64,000 nucleotides of DNA from Ferrimonas kyonanensis DSM 18153 (GCF_000425405.1 NZ_AUDJ01000011.1:62001-126000); one strand, 5' to 3'. Counted from the stretch's first letter, positions 39,998 to 49,405 are shown. The notes: generated by a model from the letters alone, not told the origin. Program-made: numbers and translations.

Positions 39998-40726
39998 TTA
40001 TTCAGCTTCTACGAAACCGTCTTGCTCAGCTTGAACAGCCAGGTCTTGGTTACGACCTTCGGTAACAGCTTCAGCAACAGCGTTAGTGTACAGCTGGATA
40101 GCACGGATAGCATCGTCGTTACCAGGAACAACGTAGTCGATGCCGTCTGGGTTGGAGTTGGTATCAACGATAGCAACTACTGGGATGCCCAGGTTGTTGG
40201 CTTCTTTGATGGCGATGTGCTCGTGCTCGGCGTCGATCAGGAAGATCGCGTCAGGCAGGCCGCCCATGTTCTTGATACCGCCCAGAGACTTCTCCAGCTT
40301 AACCATTTCACGGGTGCGCATCAGCGCTTCCTTCTTGGTCAGCTTTTCGAAGGTACCGTCTTGGCTCTGAGCTTCCAGATCCTTCAGACGTTTGATGGAC
40401 TGACGAACGGTTTTCCAGTTGGTCAGCATGCCGCCCAGCCAGCGGTGGTCTACGTAGAACTGGTCACACTTCTGTGCAGATTCTTTAACGCTCTGACCTG
40501 CAGCGCGCTTGGTACCAACAAACAGGATTTTACCTTTCTTAGAAGCAACGTTGCCCAGGAAAGCCAGAGCTTCGTTCATCATAGGAACGGTAGATTCCAG
40601 GTTGATGATGTGAACCTTGTTACGAGCGCCGAAGATGAAAGGCTTCATCTTAGGGTTCCAGTAACGGGTTTGGTGACCGAAGTGCACACCGGCCTTCAGC
40701 ATGTCGCGCATGGATACAGTTGCCAT
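39998..40726 (-). CDS. rpsB: 30S ribosomal protein S2
   Basis: Ribosomal protein of the small subunit, needed for S1 binding. The 242-residue protein starts [20 protein letters not shown] and contains the S2 signatures ([39 protein letters not shown]). The ATG at 40726 follows GAGGAATATC. It is the first gene of rpsB-tsf-pyrH-frr and is divergent from map, as in E. coli. Likely autoregulated through its leader. Confidence 0.97.
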   Translation of the reverse strand: MATVSMRDMLKAGVHFGHQTRYWNPKMKPFIFGARNKVHIINLESTVPMMNEALAFLGNVASKKGKILFVGTKRAAGQSVKESAQKCDQFYVDHRWLGGMLTNWKTVRQSIKRLKDLEAQSQDGTFEKLTKKEALMRTREMVKLEKSLGGIKNMGGLPDAIFLIDAEHEHIAIKEANNLGIPVVAIVDTNSNPDGIDYVVPGNDDAIRAIQLYTNAVAEAVTEGRNQDLAVQAEQDGFVEAE

Positions 40727-40834
40727 GATATTCCTCAATAATAGTTCGGGGTTAAGCCTCCACGCATCCCATGACCCGACCCCGAGGGGCACCCCGGACC
40801 ATGTGCCGATACGTGTGTGGTTTAATAACAAATT
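40727..40834 (-). promoter_or_regulatory. rpsB leader, possible S2 autoregulatory element
   Basis: The roughly 108-nt leader starts below a TATTAT -10 box (40841-40846) and contains a GC-rich folded part (GGGGTGCCCCTCGGGG with flanking CATG/CATG) and GGCTTAACCCCG just before the SD. In E. coli the corresponding rpsB leader (t44 RNA) binds S2 and represses translation. The general layout fits; I could not check a covariance model. Confidence 0.4.
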
Positions 40835-40996
40835 AACGATATAATAGACGCCATTGTTCGCGTGGCGACCCGCAGGCCATTCAGCCCGGGTTCCATCACG
40901 ACTCAACAGAGCCGGCGCGCTTTATACCATACTGAGCAGCAAAGCTCAACTTAAGTGTGTGCCACGCCACCGAGTTTTCGATAGAAGAGTAGACCA

Positions 40997-41785
40997 ATGA
41001 CCATCGTTATAAAAACCCCGGAAGAGATCGAAAAAATGCGCGTCGCAGGCAAACTGGCGGCCGATGTACTGGAGATGATCACCCCCCATGTGCAAAAGGG
41101 CGTCAGCACCGGTGAACTGGATGAGATCTGCCATCAGTACATCACCGACGTGCAAGAGGCGATTCCGGCCCCTCTGGATTATCATGGCTACCCCAAGGCC
41201 ACCTGCATCTCGGTCAACGAGGTGGTGTGCCACGGCATTCCATCGCATAAGAAGCTGAAAGAGGGTGACATCGTCAACATCGACATCACCGTCATCAAAG
41301 ACGGCTACCACGGTGACACCTCGAAGATGTTCATCATCGGCCAGACGCCGCTGCGCAACAAGAAGTTGGTCCAGGTCGCTCAGGACTCTCTGTACGCCGC
41401 CATTCGCCAGGTGCGCCCCGGACTGTGCATGAGCGAAATTGGCGCCGTGATTCAGCCCATCGCCGAAAAAGAGGGCTTCTCCGTCGTCCGCGATTACTGT
41501 GGTCATGGCATCGGCGCCAAATTCCACGAAGAGCCACAGATTCTGCACTACCGCAACCGCACCAAGCTGACCCTGCAGGCCGGCATGTGCTTTACCATTG
41601 AGCCGATGGTCAATGCCGGCGATTACCGCTGCAAACTGAACAAGAAAGACGGCTGGACAGTCACCACCAAAGATGGCCAACCGTCCGCCCAGTGGGAACA
41701 CACCCTGCTGGTGACCGACGACGGCGTCGAAGTACTGACCCTGCGCAGTGACGAAACCCTGGAACGGATGATCTCACACAGCTAA
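40997..41785 (+). CDS. map: Methionine aminopeptidase, type I
   Basis: Removes the initiator methionine from nascent proteins. The 262-residue protein has the class I fold with five metal ligands: the Asp pair in VNIDITVIKDGYHGDTSKMF, His in DYCGHGIGAKFHEEPQ, Glu in FTIEPMVN and Glu in AQWEHTLLVT. Also the conserved NEVVCHGIP. Divergent from rpsB and followed after 62 bases by glnD, the order map-glnD-dapD of other gammaproteobacteria. Confidence 0.97.
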   Translation: MTIVIKTPEEIEKMRVAGKLAADVLEMITPHVQKGVSTGELDEICHQYITDVQEAIPAPLDYHGYPKATCISVNEVVCHGIPSHKKLKEGDIVNIDITVIKDGYHGDTSKMFIIGQTPLRNKKLVQVAQDSLYAAIRQVRPGLCMSEIGAVIQPIAEKEGFSVVRDYCGHGIGAKFHEEPQILHYRNRTKLTLQAGMCFTIEPMVNAGDYRCKLNKKDGWTVTTKDGQPSAQWEHTLLVTDDGVEVLTLRSDETLERMISHS

Positions 41786-41847
41786 CTGGCCCTCAGCCTG
41801 GGCCCGTTCAATGCGGGCCCAGCTCATCATCAGGACACCACACCGGC

Positions 41848-44433
41848 ATGAAGCCCGACAACACCGCCCTCACTCCCATCGACATCCGCCAGCAGCTGCA
41901 ACAGCAACGTGAACAGCTGCAACAGCAGTTTGCCCAGGGCGACGCCATTGGCGTGCTGTTAGCGGAACGCTCACATCAGATCGACACCCTGCTGCAGCAG
42001 CTGTGGCAGCAGCACCAGGTGCCCCCCTGTCAGACGGCACTGATTGCCGTCGGCGGATACGGCCGCGGCGAGTTGCACCCGCACTCCGACATCGATCTGC
42101 TGGTGCTGACCACCGAACAGTGTGAGCAGGCCACCGAGGAGGCCATCGGCACCCTGCTGACCACCCTGTGGGACAGCAAGCTGGATGTGGGTCACTCGGT
42201 TCGATCGGTAGAGCAGACCTTTGAACAGGCCTGCGGCGACGTCACCATCGCCACCAACCTGCTGGAGTCCCGTTTCCTGTGTGGCGATATCGCGCTGTAT
42301 CAGCAGCTGCAACAACGGCTCGCCAGTGCCGATTTCTGGCCCATCTCGGAGTTCTACCTGGCCAAGCGGGACGAGCAGCGCAGTCGGCACGCCAAGTCCT
42401 CGGGCTTTGACCTGGAGCCCAATATCAAGGCCTGCCCTGGCGGCCTGCGGGACATTCAGACCATCACCTGGGTGGCGATGCGCCACTTCAACGCCTCCTG
42501 CATGGCCGACCTGGTGTCTCATGGCTTCCTGGCCCGCGAGGAACTGGAAGAGCTCAACACCTGCCGCAATTTCCTGTGGCGACTGCGCTTCGCCCTGCAT
42601 TCGGCCGCCGGCCGCCCGGAAGACCGGCTGCTGTTCGACCATCAGCCCAAGGTGGCTCAACTGCTGGGCTACACCCAGGGTACCCAGTTGCCGGTCGAGC
42701 AGATGATGAAGCGCTATTACCGAACCATTCGAGCGGTGCGAGAACTGAATCAGATGCTGTTGCAGCTGTTCAAGGGCGAGATGTTGCCGCACCTGGCCAA
42801 CCGCGACGACCCGGTCAACCTGGACCAGGACTTCTGCCGCATGGGCCGTTACATCGCCGTGCGCCATGAGGGCGTGTTCGAGCAACCGGACAAGATTCTG
42901 ACCCTGTTCAGCCACTGCGCTCGGAATGCCGAGATCGAGGTGGTGGCCGCTCCGACCCTGCGACTACTGCGCAACGCCCGCCGACGCCAGAAACAGCCTC
43001 TGAGTGAGCGCCCGGAATGCCGCAGCCAGTTTATGGCGATCCTGCGGCACGCCAACGGCATCAAGGCACTGTCATTGATGCACCGCCACGGCATCCTCGG
43101 CACCTACCTCAAGGCCTGGCAACAGATCGTCGGCCAGATGCAGTTCGACCTGTTCCACGCCTACACCGTCGACGAACACACCCACCGATTGCTGCAGTTC
43201 ATCGACCGCTTTGCCGACCCGGCCCACAAAGAGATCTTCCCCCTGGGCAGCGTACTCATCGACCAGTTGCCGAAAAAGGGGCTGCTGGTATTGGCGGCAA
43301 TCTTCCACGACATCGCCAAGGGCCGCGGCGGCGACCACAGTGAGCTGGGCGCCGTCGACACCCTGCAGTTCTGCCAGTTGCACAACCTCAATGACCACGA
43401 CGGTCGCCTGGTGGCCTGGCTGGTACAAAACCACCTGCTGATGTCGGTGACCGCCCAGCGCCGCGACATCAATGATCCCGAGGTGATTCAGACCTTTGCC
43501 GAGGCGGTCAGTGACACCACCCGCCTCAGCTACCTGTACTGCCTGACGGTGGCCGACATCTGTGCCACCAACGACAACCTGTGGAACAGCTGGAAGGGCT
43601 CGCTGCTCAGGCAGCTGTACCAGAGTACCCGCGGCATGCTGCTCAATGGCCTGGAGAAACCGGTAGACACCCGCGCCCGCATTCGCGAGCATCAGAATAA
43701 GGCCCTGTACCAGCTGTCGAAACTGGGGTTTGTCGAAGCGGACGTCACCCCGTTGTGGCACCGGTTCTCCGCCGACTACTTCCTCAGGTTCAGTCCACTG
43801 CAGGTGTGCAACCACACCCAGGCCCTGCTGGAACGCAAGGATGAGCAGCCCCTGGTGACCATGGCCGAGCACGAAAGCAGTGCCGGCACCGAGCTGTTTG
43901 TCTATTGCCGTGACCGCCCTGGCCTGTTTGCCACCGTGATGGCGGTGCTCGACGGCAAGAACGTCATCGTTCATGACGCGCAGATTTTCACCTCCAAAGA
44001 TGGCTACGCCCTCGACAGTTTCGTGATTCTTGAGCAGGACGGCAGCCGGGTGGTACACCCATCACGCATCAACAGCATCCGCAATAGCCTGACCCGTATG
44101 TTGTTATCACCGACACCGGCAAAAGTGCGGCAACGGCCATTGCCAAGGCGTATGCGACAGTTTAAGGTTCGTACGCAGGTGAATTTTCTTCCCGGCAAGC
44201 GCAAACAGGGTTCCATGGTCGAAATCATCACCCTGGACTCCCCCGGCTTGCTGGCTCGAATTGGCCAGGTGGTGGATCAGTGCCGATTCACCATCCATTC
44301 GGCCAAAATCACCACCGTCGGGGAGAAAGCCGAGGATCTGTTTATGCTGGCCAATGACGACGGCCTGCCGTTAACACCGGATCAGCAGAACCAGTTCCGG
44401 GACTCCCTTACCCAGGCACTAACCACCGATTAA
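41848..44433 (+). CDS. glnD: Bifunctional uridylyltransferase/uridylyl-removing enzyme GlnD
   Basis: The nitrogen sensor: adds UMP to PII proteins (GlnB/GlnK) when glutamine is low and removes it when glutamine is high. The 861-residue protein has an N-terminal nucleotidyltransferase (GGYGRGELHPHSDIDLLVLT near residue 68), a GlnE-like helical region (KACPGGLRDIQTITWV), the HD domain (AAIFHDIAKGRGGDHSELG near 490) for deuridylylation, and two C-terminal ACT domains (about 680-750, 785-855) for glutamine sensing. Slightly shorter than E. coli GlnD (890) but complete. It lies 18 bases before dapD. Confidence 0.96.
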   Translation: MKPDNTALTPIDIRQQLQQQREQLQQQFAQGDAIGVLLAERSHQIDTLLQQLWQQHQVPPCQTALIAVGGYGRGELHPHSDIDLLVLTTEQCEQATEEAIGTLLTTLWDSKLDVGHSVRSVEQTFEQACGDVTIATNLLESRFLCGDIALYQQLQQRLASADFWPISEFYLAKRDEQRSRHAKSSGFDLEPNIKACPGGLRDIQTITWVAMRHFNASCMADLVSHGFLAREELEELNTCRNFLWRLRFALHSAAGRPEDRLLFDHQPKVAQLLGYTQGTQLPVEQMMKRYYRTIRAVRELNQMLLQLFKGEMLPHLANRDDPVNLDQDFCRMGRYIAVRHEGVFEQPDKILTLFSHCARNAEIEVVAAPTLRLLRNARRRQKQPLSERPECRSQFMAILRHANGIKALSLMHRHGILGTYLKAWQQIVGQMQFDLFHAYTVDEHTHRLLQFIDRFADPAHKEIFPLGSVLIDQLPKKGLLVLAAIFHDIAKGRGGDHSELGAVDTLQFCQLHNLNDHDGRLVAWLVQNHLLMSVTAQRRDINDPEVIQTFAEAVSDTTRLSYLYCLTVADICATNDNLWNSWKGSLLRQLYQSTRGMLLNGLEKPVDTRARIREHQNKALYQLSKLGFVEADVTPLWHRFSADYFLRFSPLQVCNHTQALLERKDEQPLVTMAEHESSAGTELFVYCRDRPGLFATVMAVLDGKNVIVHDAQIFTSKDGYALDSFVILEQDGSRVVHPSRINSIRNSLTRMLLSPTPAKVRQRPLPRRMRQFKVRTQVNFLPGKRKQGSMVEIITLDSPGLLARIGQVVDQCRFTIHSAKITTVGEKAEDLFMLANDDGLPLTPDQQNQFRDSLTQALTTD

Positions 44434-44451
44434 ATTCAGAGGATAAGTTTC

Positions 44452-45276
44452 ATGACCGAGTTGCAACAACGTATCGAGGCCGCCTTCGAACAGCGCGCCG
44501 ACATCACCCCAGCCAATGCCGATGCCGGCCTGGTGAACGATGTCAAAATCGCCCTGGAGATGCTGGATAAAGGCCAGGCACGGGTTGCAGAAAAACGGGA
44601 CGGTCAGTGGGTGGTCAATGAGTGGCTGAAAAAAGCGGTGCTGCTGTCATTCCGTCTGTTCGACAACCAGGTGATGGAGGGCGGTGAGACCCGCTACTTC
44701 GACAAGGTACCGATGAAATTTGCCGACTATGATGACGCCCGTTTCCGCGAAGAGAGCATTCGTGTGGTGCCGCCGGCCACCGTACGCCAGGGAGCCTTCA
44801 TCGGCCGCAACACCGTGCTGATGCCCTCCTACGTCAACATCGGCGCCTACGTCGACTCCGGCACCATGGTGGATACCTGGGCCACCGTTGGCTCCTGTGC
44901 CCAGATTGGTAAGAACGTGCACCTGTCCGGTGGCGTCGGCATCGGCGGCGTTCTGGAGCCGCTGCAGGCCAGCCCTACCATCATCGAGGACAACTGCTTC
45001 ATCGGCGCCCGTTCCGAAGTGGTGGAAGGGGTGATTGTCGAGGAAGGTTCGGTGATCTCCATGGGCGTGTACCTGGGGCAGAGCACCCGCATCTACGACC
45101 GTGAGACCGGCGAAGTGCATTACGGCCGGGTTCCGGCTGGCTCGGTAGTGGTGTCTGGCACCCTGCCCTCCTCCGACGGCTCATGCAACCTGTACGCCGC
45201 CATCATCGTCAAGAAGGTGGACGCCAAGACCCGCAGCAAAGTGGGCATCAACGAACTGCTTCGCAGCGCCGAATAA
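44452..45276 (+). CDS. dapD: 2,3,4,5-tetrahydropyridine-2,6-dicarboxylate N-succinyltransferase
   Basis: The succinylation step of lysine and meso-diaminopimelate synthesis. The 274-residue protein has the N-terminal helical domain, a left-handed beta-helix ([58 protein letters not shown]), and the C-terminal domain ([20 protein letters not shown]). Last gene of map-glnD-dapD. Its pathway ends in lysine, which is also sensed by the riboswitch at about 4 kb, a functional link only. Confidence 0.97.
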   Translation: MTELQQRIEAAFEQRADITPANADAGLVNDVKIALEMLDKGQARVAEKRDGQWVVNEWLKKAVLLSFRLFDNQVMEGGETRYFDKVPMKFADYDDARFREESIRVVPPATVRQGAFIGRNTVLMPSYVNIGAYVDSGTMVDTWATVGSCAQIGKNVHLSGGVGIGGVLEPLQASPTIIEDNCFIGARSEVVEGVIVEEGSVISMGVYLGQSTRIYDRETGEVHYGRVPAGSVVVSGTLPSSDGSCNLYAAIIVKKVDAKTRSKVGINELLRSAE

Positions 45277-45331
45277 CGGCCCTGCGGCGGCGATGCCGTC
45301 ACCGGGTTCCCGGTCGGCACCCCCGCTAATT

Positions 45332-45359
45332 AAAAAAGTCCGCTTCGGCGGACTTTTTT
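45332..45359 (+). terminator. Intrinsic terminator of map-glnD-dapD
   Basis: Stem AAAAAAGTCCGC/GCGGACTTTTTT with the stable TTCG loop, 55 bases after the dapD stop. Its symmetry allows action in both directions. Confidence 0.93.
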
Positions 45360-45559
45360 GTTTCAGACCGGACACACTTTTTTGAAGGAATAGTGAGTCA
45401 AATTAGCCGCCTTTCTATGCAGCCCTTGCCCTCGCAGCTCGCAGACACACCTGTTTACCCTTTGTAACAGTGGGGACACGGTTCAGGCACCATGCTTAAA
45501 ACGAACTTCCCCCCTCTGTACCGACCGCGTGTGACTGAGTGACACAGGAGAGACTGATA

Positions 45560-45913
45560 ATGAAAGCCCTGACTCTGACTGCAGTAACCCTGGCCGCCAG
45601 CCTGGCCATTCCAGCTCAGGCTGCCCAGGCCAACATGACCGCCGCCATGGAGCAGTCCCTGATTGCGACCTGCAAAGCCTCGCTGACCGACAGCAAATAT
45701 CGCTTCAACAAAACCATGAAGGTGTTCCGGGTCAATCCGTACCGGGTATTGGATAAGTTGGTGTGCAATGGCCAAGACATCGCCACCTTTGCTGAAAATC
45801 ACGGCGCCCCCAATAACGCTGAGTACATCCGTGATCGCTACCTGCCTGGTCAGGTAACCATTCAGGATATCGCCATGACCAGCAATCGTCTCGAAGTCTG
45901 GTTCGAGCAGTAA
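45560..45913 (+). CDS. Small exported DUF3718-like protein
   Basis: A 117-residue secreted protein of unknown function, with a signal peptide (MKALTLTAVTLAASLAIPAQ, cut after AQA) and a small mature domain with two cysteines (ATCKASLTDSKYRFNKTMKV and KLVCNGQDIATFAENHG), probably disulphide-bonded. The sequence pattern resembles the DUF3718 family seen in Shewanella and relatives; this is from memory. ATG at 45560 has GGAG 9 bases upstream. Single gene between two terminators; the 200 bases before it show no other gene. Confidence 0.75.
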   Translation: MKALTLTAVTLAASLAIPAQAAQANMTAAMEQSLIATCKASLTDSKYRFNKTMKVFRVNPYRVLDKLVCNGQDIATFAENHGAPNNAEYIRDRYLPGQVTIQDIAMTSNRLEVWFEQ

Positions 45914-45934
45914 CGCTTCAGAAGCCTGAAACTC

Positions 45935-45961
45935 ACAAGCCACCGTCTCGGTGGCTTGTTG
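45935..45961. terminator. Hairpin between the DUF3718-like gene and ptsG
   Basis: An 11-bp perfect stem ACAAGCCACCG/CGGTGGCTTGT with a 3-nt loop lies between two convergent genes. The T tract is short on both sides, so efficiency is uncertain; the ptsG stop codon is only a few bases away. Confidence 0.6.
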
Positions 45962-45964
45962 CTA

Positions 45965-47371
45965 TCACAGCAGGTCCTGCATCTCTCCTCGCAGTTTTTC
46001 CGCCTTGGGGCCAAACACCACCTGAACCCCGTCGCCGATCACCACCACCCCTTTGGCCCCCAGGCTGCGCAGTACCGCCTCGCGCACCTTACCGGCCTGA
46101 TGAACACTGACTCGCAGCCGGGTCAGGCAGGCGTCCAGATCGCGAATGTTGTCGCCGCCCCCCAGCGCCGTCAACACCTGTTCGGCCTGAAACCGCTCCA
46201 TATGCTGCTGAGGCGTCCGCCCCGGGGTTGGAAGATTAAAACGAATAATGGCAAAGCGGAACAACGCGTAATACGTCACCGCGTACAAACAACCCAGCAC
46301 CCAAAACCAGACGCCATTATGAGACAGGTGATAAAACAGGCTGAAGTCCAGCAGTCCCTGGGAGAACACCAGGCCATGATGGAAGTCCACCGAGATCACC
46401 AGTACATAGGCCAGCCCCGTCAGAAGCGCATGGATCAGGTACAGCAGCGGCGCCACAAACAGAAACGCAAACTCCACCGGCTCGGTCACCCCGGTGATGG
46501 CGCAGGTCAGCGCCGCCGACAGCATCACCCCGGCGGTCTGAGCCCGCTGCTTGCGATCGGCACAGCGCCAAATGGCCAGTGCCGCTGCCGGCAGTCCCCA
46601 CACCTTGACCAAATAGCCCCCGGCCAGGTGGCCGGCATTAGGGTCACCGGCCAGGAAGCGGCCGACTTCGCCTTGAATCAGATAGCCACCCGGAGTATTG
46701 AAACTGCCCACTTCGTAGAAAAACGGCAGATTCCAGATGTGGTGTAACCCCAGCGGAATCAACAATCGTTCCACCAGGCCATAGAGGCTCCAGGCCAGCA
46801 TCGGCTGCTGATACACCACCCAGTTGGAGAAGTGATCCAGCACCAGGGTCATCCACGGCCACAGGCTGGCCAGCACCAGCCCCAGGCCGATGGCCGCCAG
46901 CACATTGGCCAGCGGCACCAGGCGACGACCAGAGAAAAAACCAAGAAATTCTGGAAGTTCAACCCGATAACAACGGCGATAGACCCAGGCGGTCAGGCCG
47001 CCACTGAGCACCCCGCCGAGTACCCCGGTATTGAGGGTCGGCAACCCCAATATGGTACTGGTTTCCCAGCCGTAATACTGGGCCAGCGCCGACATGGTGG
47101 CCAGCATCACCCCGTAACCAATCACCGCCGACACCGATGCCGAGCCATCCTGATAGCAGAAGGACAGGGCGATGGCGATGGCGAACAGCAACGGCAACAG
47201 GTTGAAGATGATGGTGCCGGTTTGCAGCAGCAGGCTTTGCACCACCGGGTGGAACCACCCCATGGGACTGGTCCCCAGCCCCAGCAACAGCCCGGCCGCG
47301 GGCAACACCGCCACCGGCACCATCAGGGCCTTACCGACCCGCTGCAATCCTCGGAACCAGGAGAAGGTCAT
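45965..47371 (-). CDS. ptsG: PTS glucose-type permease, IIC-IIB
   Basis: Imports and phosphorylates a hexose, most likely glucose, using phosphate from HPr via IIA. The 468-residue protein has the IIC membrane domain (about 1-370; MVPVAVLPAAGLLLGLG near 17, GLHHIWNLPFFYEVGSF near 215, and the IIC signature GVTEPVEFAFLF near 290) and a C-terminal IIB domain with the phosphorylated Cys415 in LDACLTRLRVSV. No IIA domain is attached, as in E. coli PtsG, so a separate Crr is needed. Located 10 bases after yqcA on the same strand, an unusual neighbour. Many Shewanella lack this gene, so it may be a lineage-specific gain. Confidence 0.88.
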   Translation of the reverse strand: MTFSWFRGLQRVGKALMVPVAVLPAAGLLLGLGTSPMGWFHPVVQSLLLQTGTIIFNLLPLLFAIAIALSFCYQDGSASVSAVIGYGVMLATMSALAQYYGWETSTILGLPTLNTGVLGGVLSGGLTAWVYRRCYRVELPEFLGFFSGRRLVPLANVLAAIGLGLVLASLWPWMTLVLDHFSNWVVYQQPMLAWSLYGLVERLLIPLGLHHIWNLPFFYEVGSFNTPGGYLIQGEVGRFLAGDPNAGHLAGGYLVKVWGLPAAALAIWRCADRKQRAQTAGVMLSAALTCAITGVTEPVEFAFLFVAPLLYLIHALLTGLAYVLVISVDFHHGLVFSQGLLDFSLFYHLSHNGVWFWVLGCLYAVTYYALFRFAIIRFNLPTPGRTPQQHMERFQAEQVLTALGGGDNIRDLDACLTRLRVSVHQAGKVREAVLRSLGAKGVVVIGDGVQVVFGPKAEKLRGEMQDLL

Positions 47372-47381
47372 AGCGCCCCTC

Positions 47382-47852
47382 TCAGGCCTGAGACAGCGCC
47401 AGCGTCAGCGCCGCCTGCCAGGTGTCCACCCAGGCCACGGCCGCGTGCTCCGGCTCAAAGGTGTCACAGGCATCGATGGTCAACATCTCACCGATGCGCG
47501 ACGCCGTCAGCTCCTGCAGCAGGGCATCGAACTGGCGGCCGCCGCCACAGAAGGTGTCACCATAGCTGGAGTCCCCCAGGGCGATGACACCGTAAAAAAG
47601 ATCAGGGATCAGAGGAAAGCGGTCATTAAGAGAGGTAAACAGCGGCAGAATGTTGTCCGGCAAATCGCCGCTGCCGGTGGTGGAGGTGATCACCAGCCAG
47701 GCGTCGCTGCCCTCGGCCAGCAACTCCTCGGCACTCTGGGCACCACTGATGCTGGCGCTGTGTCCCTGGGCCATCAGAACCTGACACACCTGCTCTGCCG
47801 TGTACTCGGCACCACCGTATACGGAACCAACCAATACGCTAATCTTAGCCAT
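47382..47852 (-). CDS. yqcA: Flavodoxin YqcA (MioC-like)
   Basis: A small FMN-binding electron carrier of 156 residues. The start (MAKISVLVGSVYGGAEYTAE) contains the phosphate-binding loop, and later loops TSTTGSGDLPDN and LGDSSYGDTFCGGGRQFD bind the flavin ring. ATG at 47852 is preferred over longer frames. The name YqcA is preferred to MioC because truC lies upstream on the same strand and yqcC is nearby, as in the E. coli yqcA-truC-yqcC cluster. A 199-base gap separates it from truC. Confidence 0.88.
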   Translation of the reverse strand: MAKISVLVGSVYGGAEYTAEQVCQVLMAQGHSASISGAQSAEELLAEGSDAWLVITSTTGSGDLPDNILPLFTSLNDRFPLIPDLFYGVIALGDSSYGDTFCGGGRQFDALLQELTASRIGEMLTIDACDTFEPEHAAVAWVDTWQAALTLALSQA

Positions 47853-47944
47853 CCCTAAACATCCTGTTAACGACTTGATAAATTCACATTTCCACCTTAC
47901 TGTAAGGACCGTAAAGGCGCAACAACCGCTAACTCGGAGGCAGG

Positions 47945-48091
47945 ATGCAGTACCGTCAGCGAACACGCCGGCTCCACCATAAAGTCCACATTAAGCGGCA
48001 ACGGGTGCGCCGCATTACCTACTTTACCCAGAGCCATATGGAAGGCCAAGTTCAACTCCCCAAGGCAGCGCCGTCACGATCCAACAGCTGA
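47945..48091 (+). CDS. Possible 48-residue arginine-rich protein
   Basis: An open frame starting MQYRQRTRRLHHKVHIKR and continuing QRVRRITYFTQSHMEGQVQL, with about one basic residue in three. It starts with ATG after a strong SD (GGAGGCAGG), divergent from yqcA, and its 3' end runs antisense into the last 40 bases of truC. Composition suggests nucleic-acid binding. No family is recognised, and conservation is needed to support it. Confidence 0.4.
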   Translation: MQYRQRTRRLHHKVHIKRQRVRRITYFTQSHMEGQVQLPKAAPSRSNS

Positions 48092-48819
48092 TAATCAGAC
48101 TGTTGCTGTGACCAGCCAAAGGCCTCAAACAACTGCAGCCACTCGGCTTCCAGTTCGGTTTCCAATACCACCACCGTCTCAGTCACCGGGTGGGTAAACG
48201 ACAACGTCTTGGCAATCAACCACAGCCGCTGCACACCGAAGTGATCCCGATAGAATTTGTTATGGCGACCATCGCCATGGCTGGTATCACCGATAATGGG
48301 ATGACGCAGGTGGGCCATATGCCGACGTAACTGGTGCTTGCGCCCGGTCACGGGCTTCATCTCCACCAACGAATAACGACAACTGTCGTAGCGTCCCACC
48401 GGGAAGGGCAGTTCGACCTGGTTCAAGGGCCGGTAATCGGTGATCGCCTCCTGGGCCTCTTTGTCCTGGCTGGCCCGGGCATCGGCAATCTTGTCCAGCT
48501 CCTCTTTCAGCGGATAATCGAGATGCCCCGCCTCATTAACGTAGCCCCGTACCAACGCCAGGTAGCGTTTATCGATGCCACGCTCGGCAAACTGCGGCTG
48601 CATCACCCGCGCCACCTCGGCAGATTTGGCAAAAATCAGAATGCCGGAGGTGGGCCGATCCAATCGATGCAGTGGAAACACATGGCAGCCAACCTGATCC
48701 CGCACCATCTGCATGGCAAACTCGGTCTCTTTGCGCGCCAGGTAGCTGCGATGCACCAGCAAGCCGGAGGGCTTGTGCACGGCCACGATGTGCTCGTCTT
48801 CAAACAAAATGTTAATCAT
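48052..48819 (-). CDS. truC: tRNA pseudouridine(65) synthase TruC
   Basis: Makes pseudouridine at position 65 of tRNA-Ile1 and tRNA-Asp. The 255-residue RluA-family protein has the active site HRLDRPTSG at 51-59 (Asp54), VGRYDSCRYSLVEMKPVTGR-type substrate loop with GRKHQLRRHMAHL near 160-170, and no S4 domain, like E. coli TruC. In E. coli it lies between yqcA and yqcC. Here yqcA follows downstream, but yqcC is 1.6 kb away behind an inserted membrane gene. Confidence 0.93.
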   Translation of the reverse strand: MINILFEDEHIVAVHKPSGLLVHRSYLARKETEFAMQMVRDQVGCHVFPLHRLDRPTSGILIFAKSAEVARVMQPQFAERGIDKRYLALVRGYVNEAGHLDYPLKEELDKIADARASQDKEAQEAITDYRPLNQVELPFPVGRYDSCRYSLVEMKPVTGRKHQLRRHMAHLRHPIIGDTSHGDGRHNKFYRDHFGVQRLWLIAKTLSFTHPVTETVVVLETELEAEWLQLFEAFGWSQQQSDYQLLDRDGAALGS

Positions 48820-49265
48820 GGGGTTCCGCTGAATCTGCTGTTAAAAACCACGCTCGCCACCGAGCGGCGCTAAAAGGTACCAGATTTTGCCGACTTTGGC
48901 CTCTGCGGGTTAGCGCTGACGTCGGTGATGCCTCATCCCGGCACCGATGGTGGTCCCCACCCAACTCAGGCAACCACCGAGAAACAGCAAGTACCGAGCC
49001 GACACGCCTCCTCGGTGAGAGCTGAGTCACACTGAGTTACCCTGATCTAACGAAAAATAGAGTATTTGCTCTATATTTGTTGAAAAATTGATGTAAGACA
49101 AGAAATCGGAGTCTATTCAGGCGTAATTTAAATATGAAGCATTGGTGATTTGGTAACTGAAACAGTCGATATAAAGGTTAGCGTAACGAGATTGCATTAG
49201 TGATATTTAACCGTTTATTTTTTTAGCCTGGCTAGAAAAAAACACAATAACTAAATTCGATAGGT

Positions 49266-49373
49266 TGGCCGTCGCAGGTAACTCTGCGCCCACGATTTAT
49301 TTAATCTAAAAGTATTCAGCACTCTATTCTGAATACCCGGTTGTGGGCGACACTCAGAGTTATTACCAGGCCA
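49266..49373 (+). promoter_or_regulatory. Structured 5' leader of the DUF5692-like gene, possible cis-regulatory RNA
   Basis: Four nested helices can form: P1 TGGCC/GGCCA (49266-49270, 49369-49373), P2 TAACTCTG/CAGAGTTA (49279-49286, 49355-49362), P3 CGCCCAC/GTGGGCG (49287-49293, 49343-49349) stacked on P2 with a 5-nt bulge, and P4 GTATTCAG/CTGAATAC (49312-49319, 49329-49336) with a 9-nt loop. GTCGCA directly follows the 5' arm and again the 3' arm of P1. The element ends 32 bases before the start codon. It fits no riboswitch class I know. Confidence 0.55.
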
Positions 49374-49405
49374 GTCGCAATTATTATAAATGGAGATAGT
49401 GTATT

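Noticed and set aside
40727-40906. N-terminal extension of rpsB by 60 codons
   Set aside because: The extension is not S2-like; the ATG at 40726 has a strong SD and gives the exact S2 N terminus.
48812-49030. A 72-codon minus-strand frame overlapping the truC start
   Set aside because: No SD, low-complexity basic composition, and not similar to YqcC, which is found at 50427-50741.
49216-49240. A TAGCCTGGCTA palindrome between a T run and an A run
   Set aside because: The central loop is only one base unless the GC pairs open, leaving an AT-only stem; too weak to call a terminator.
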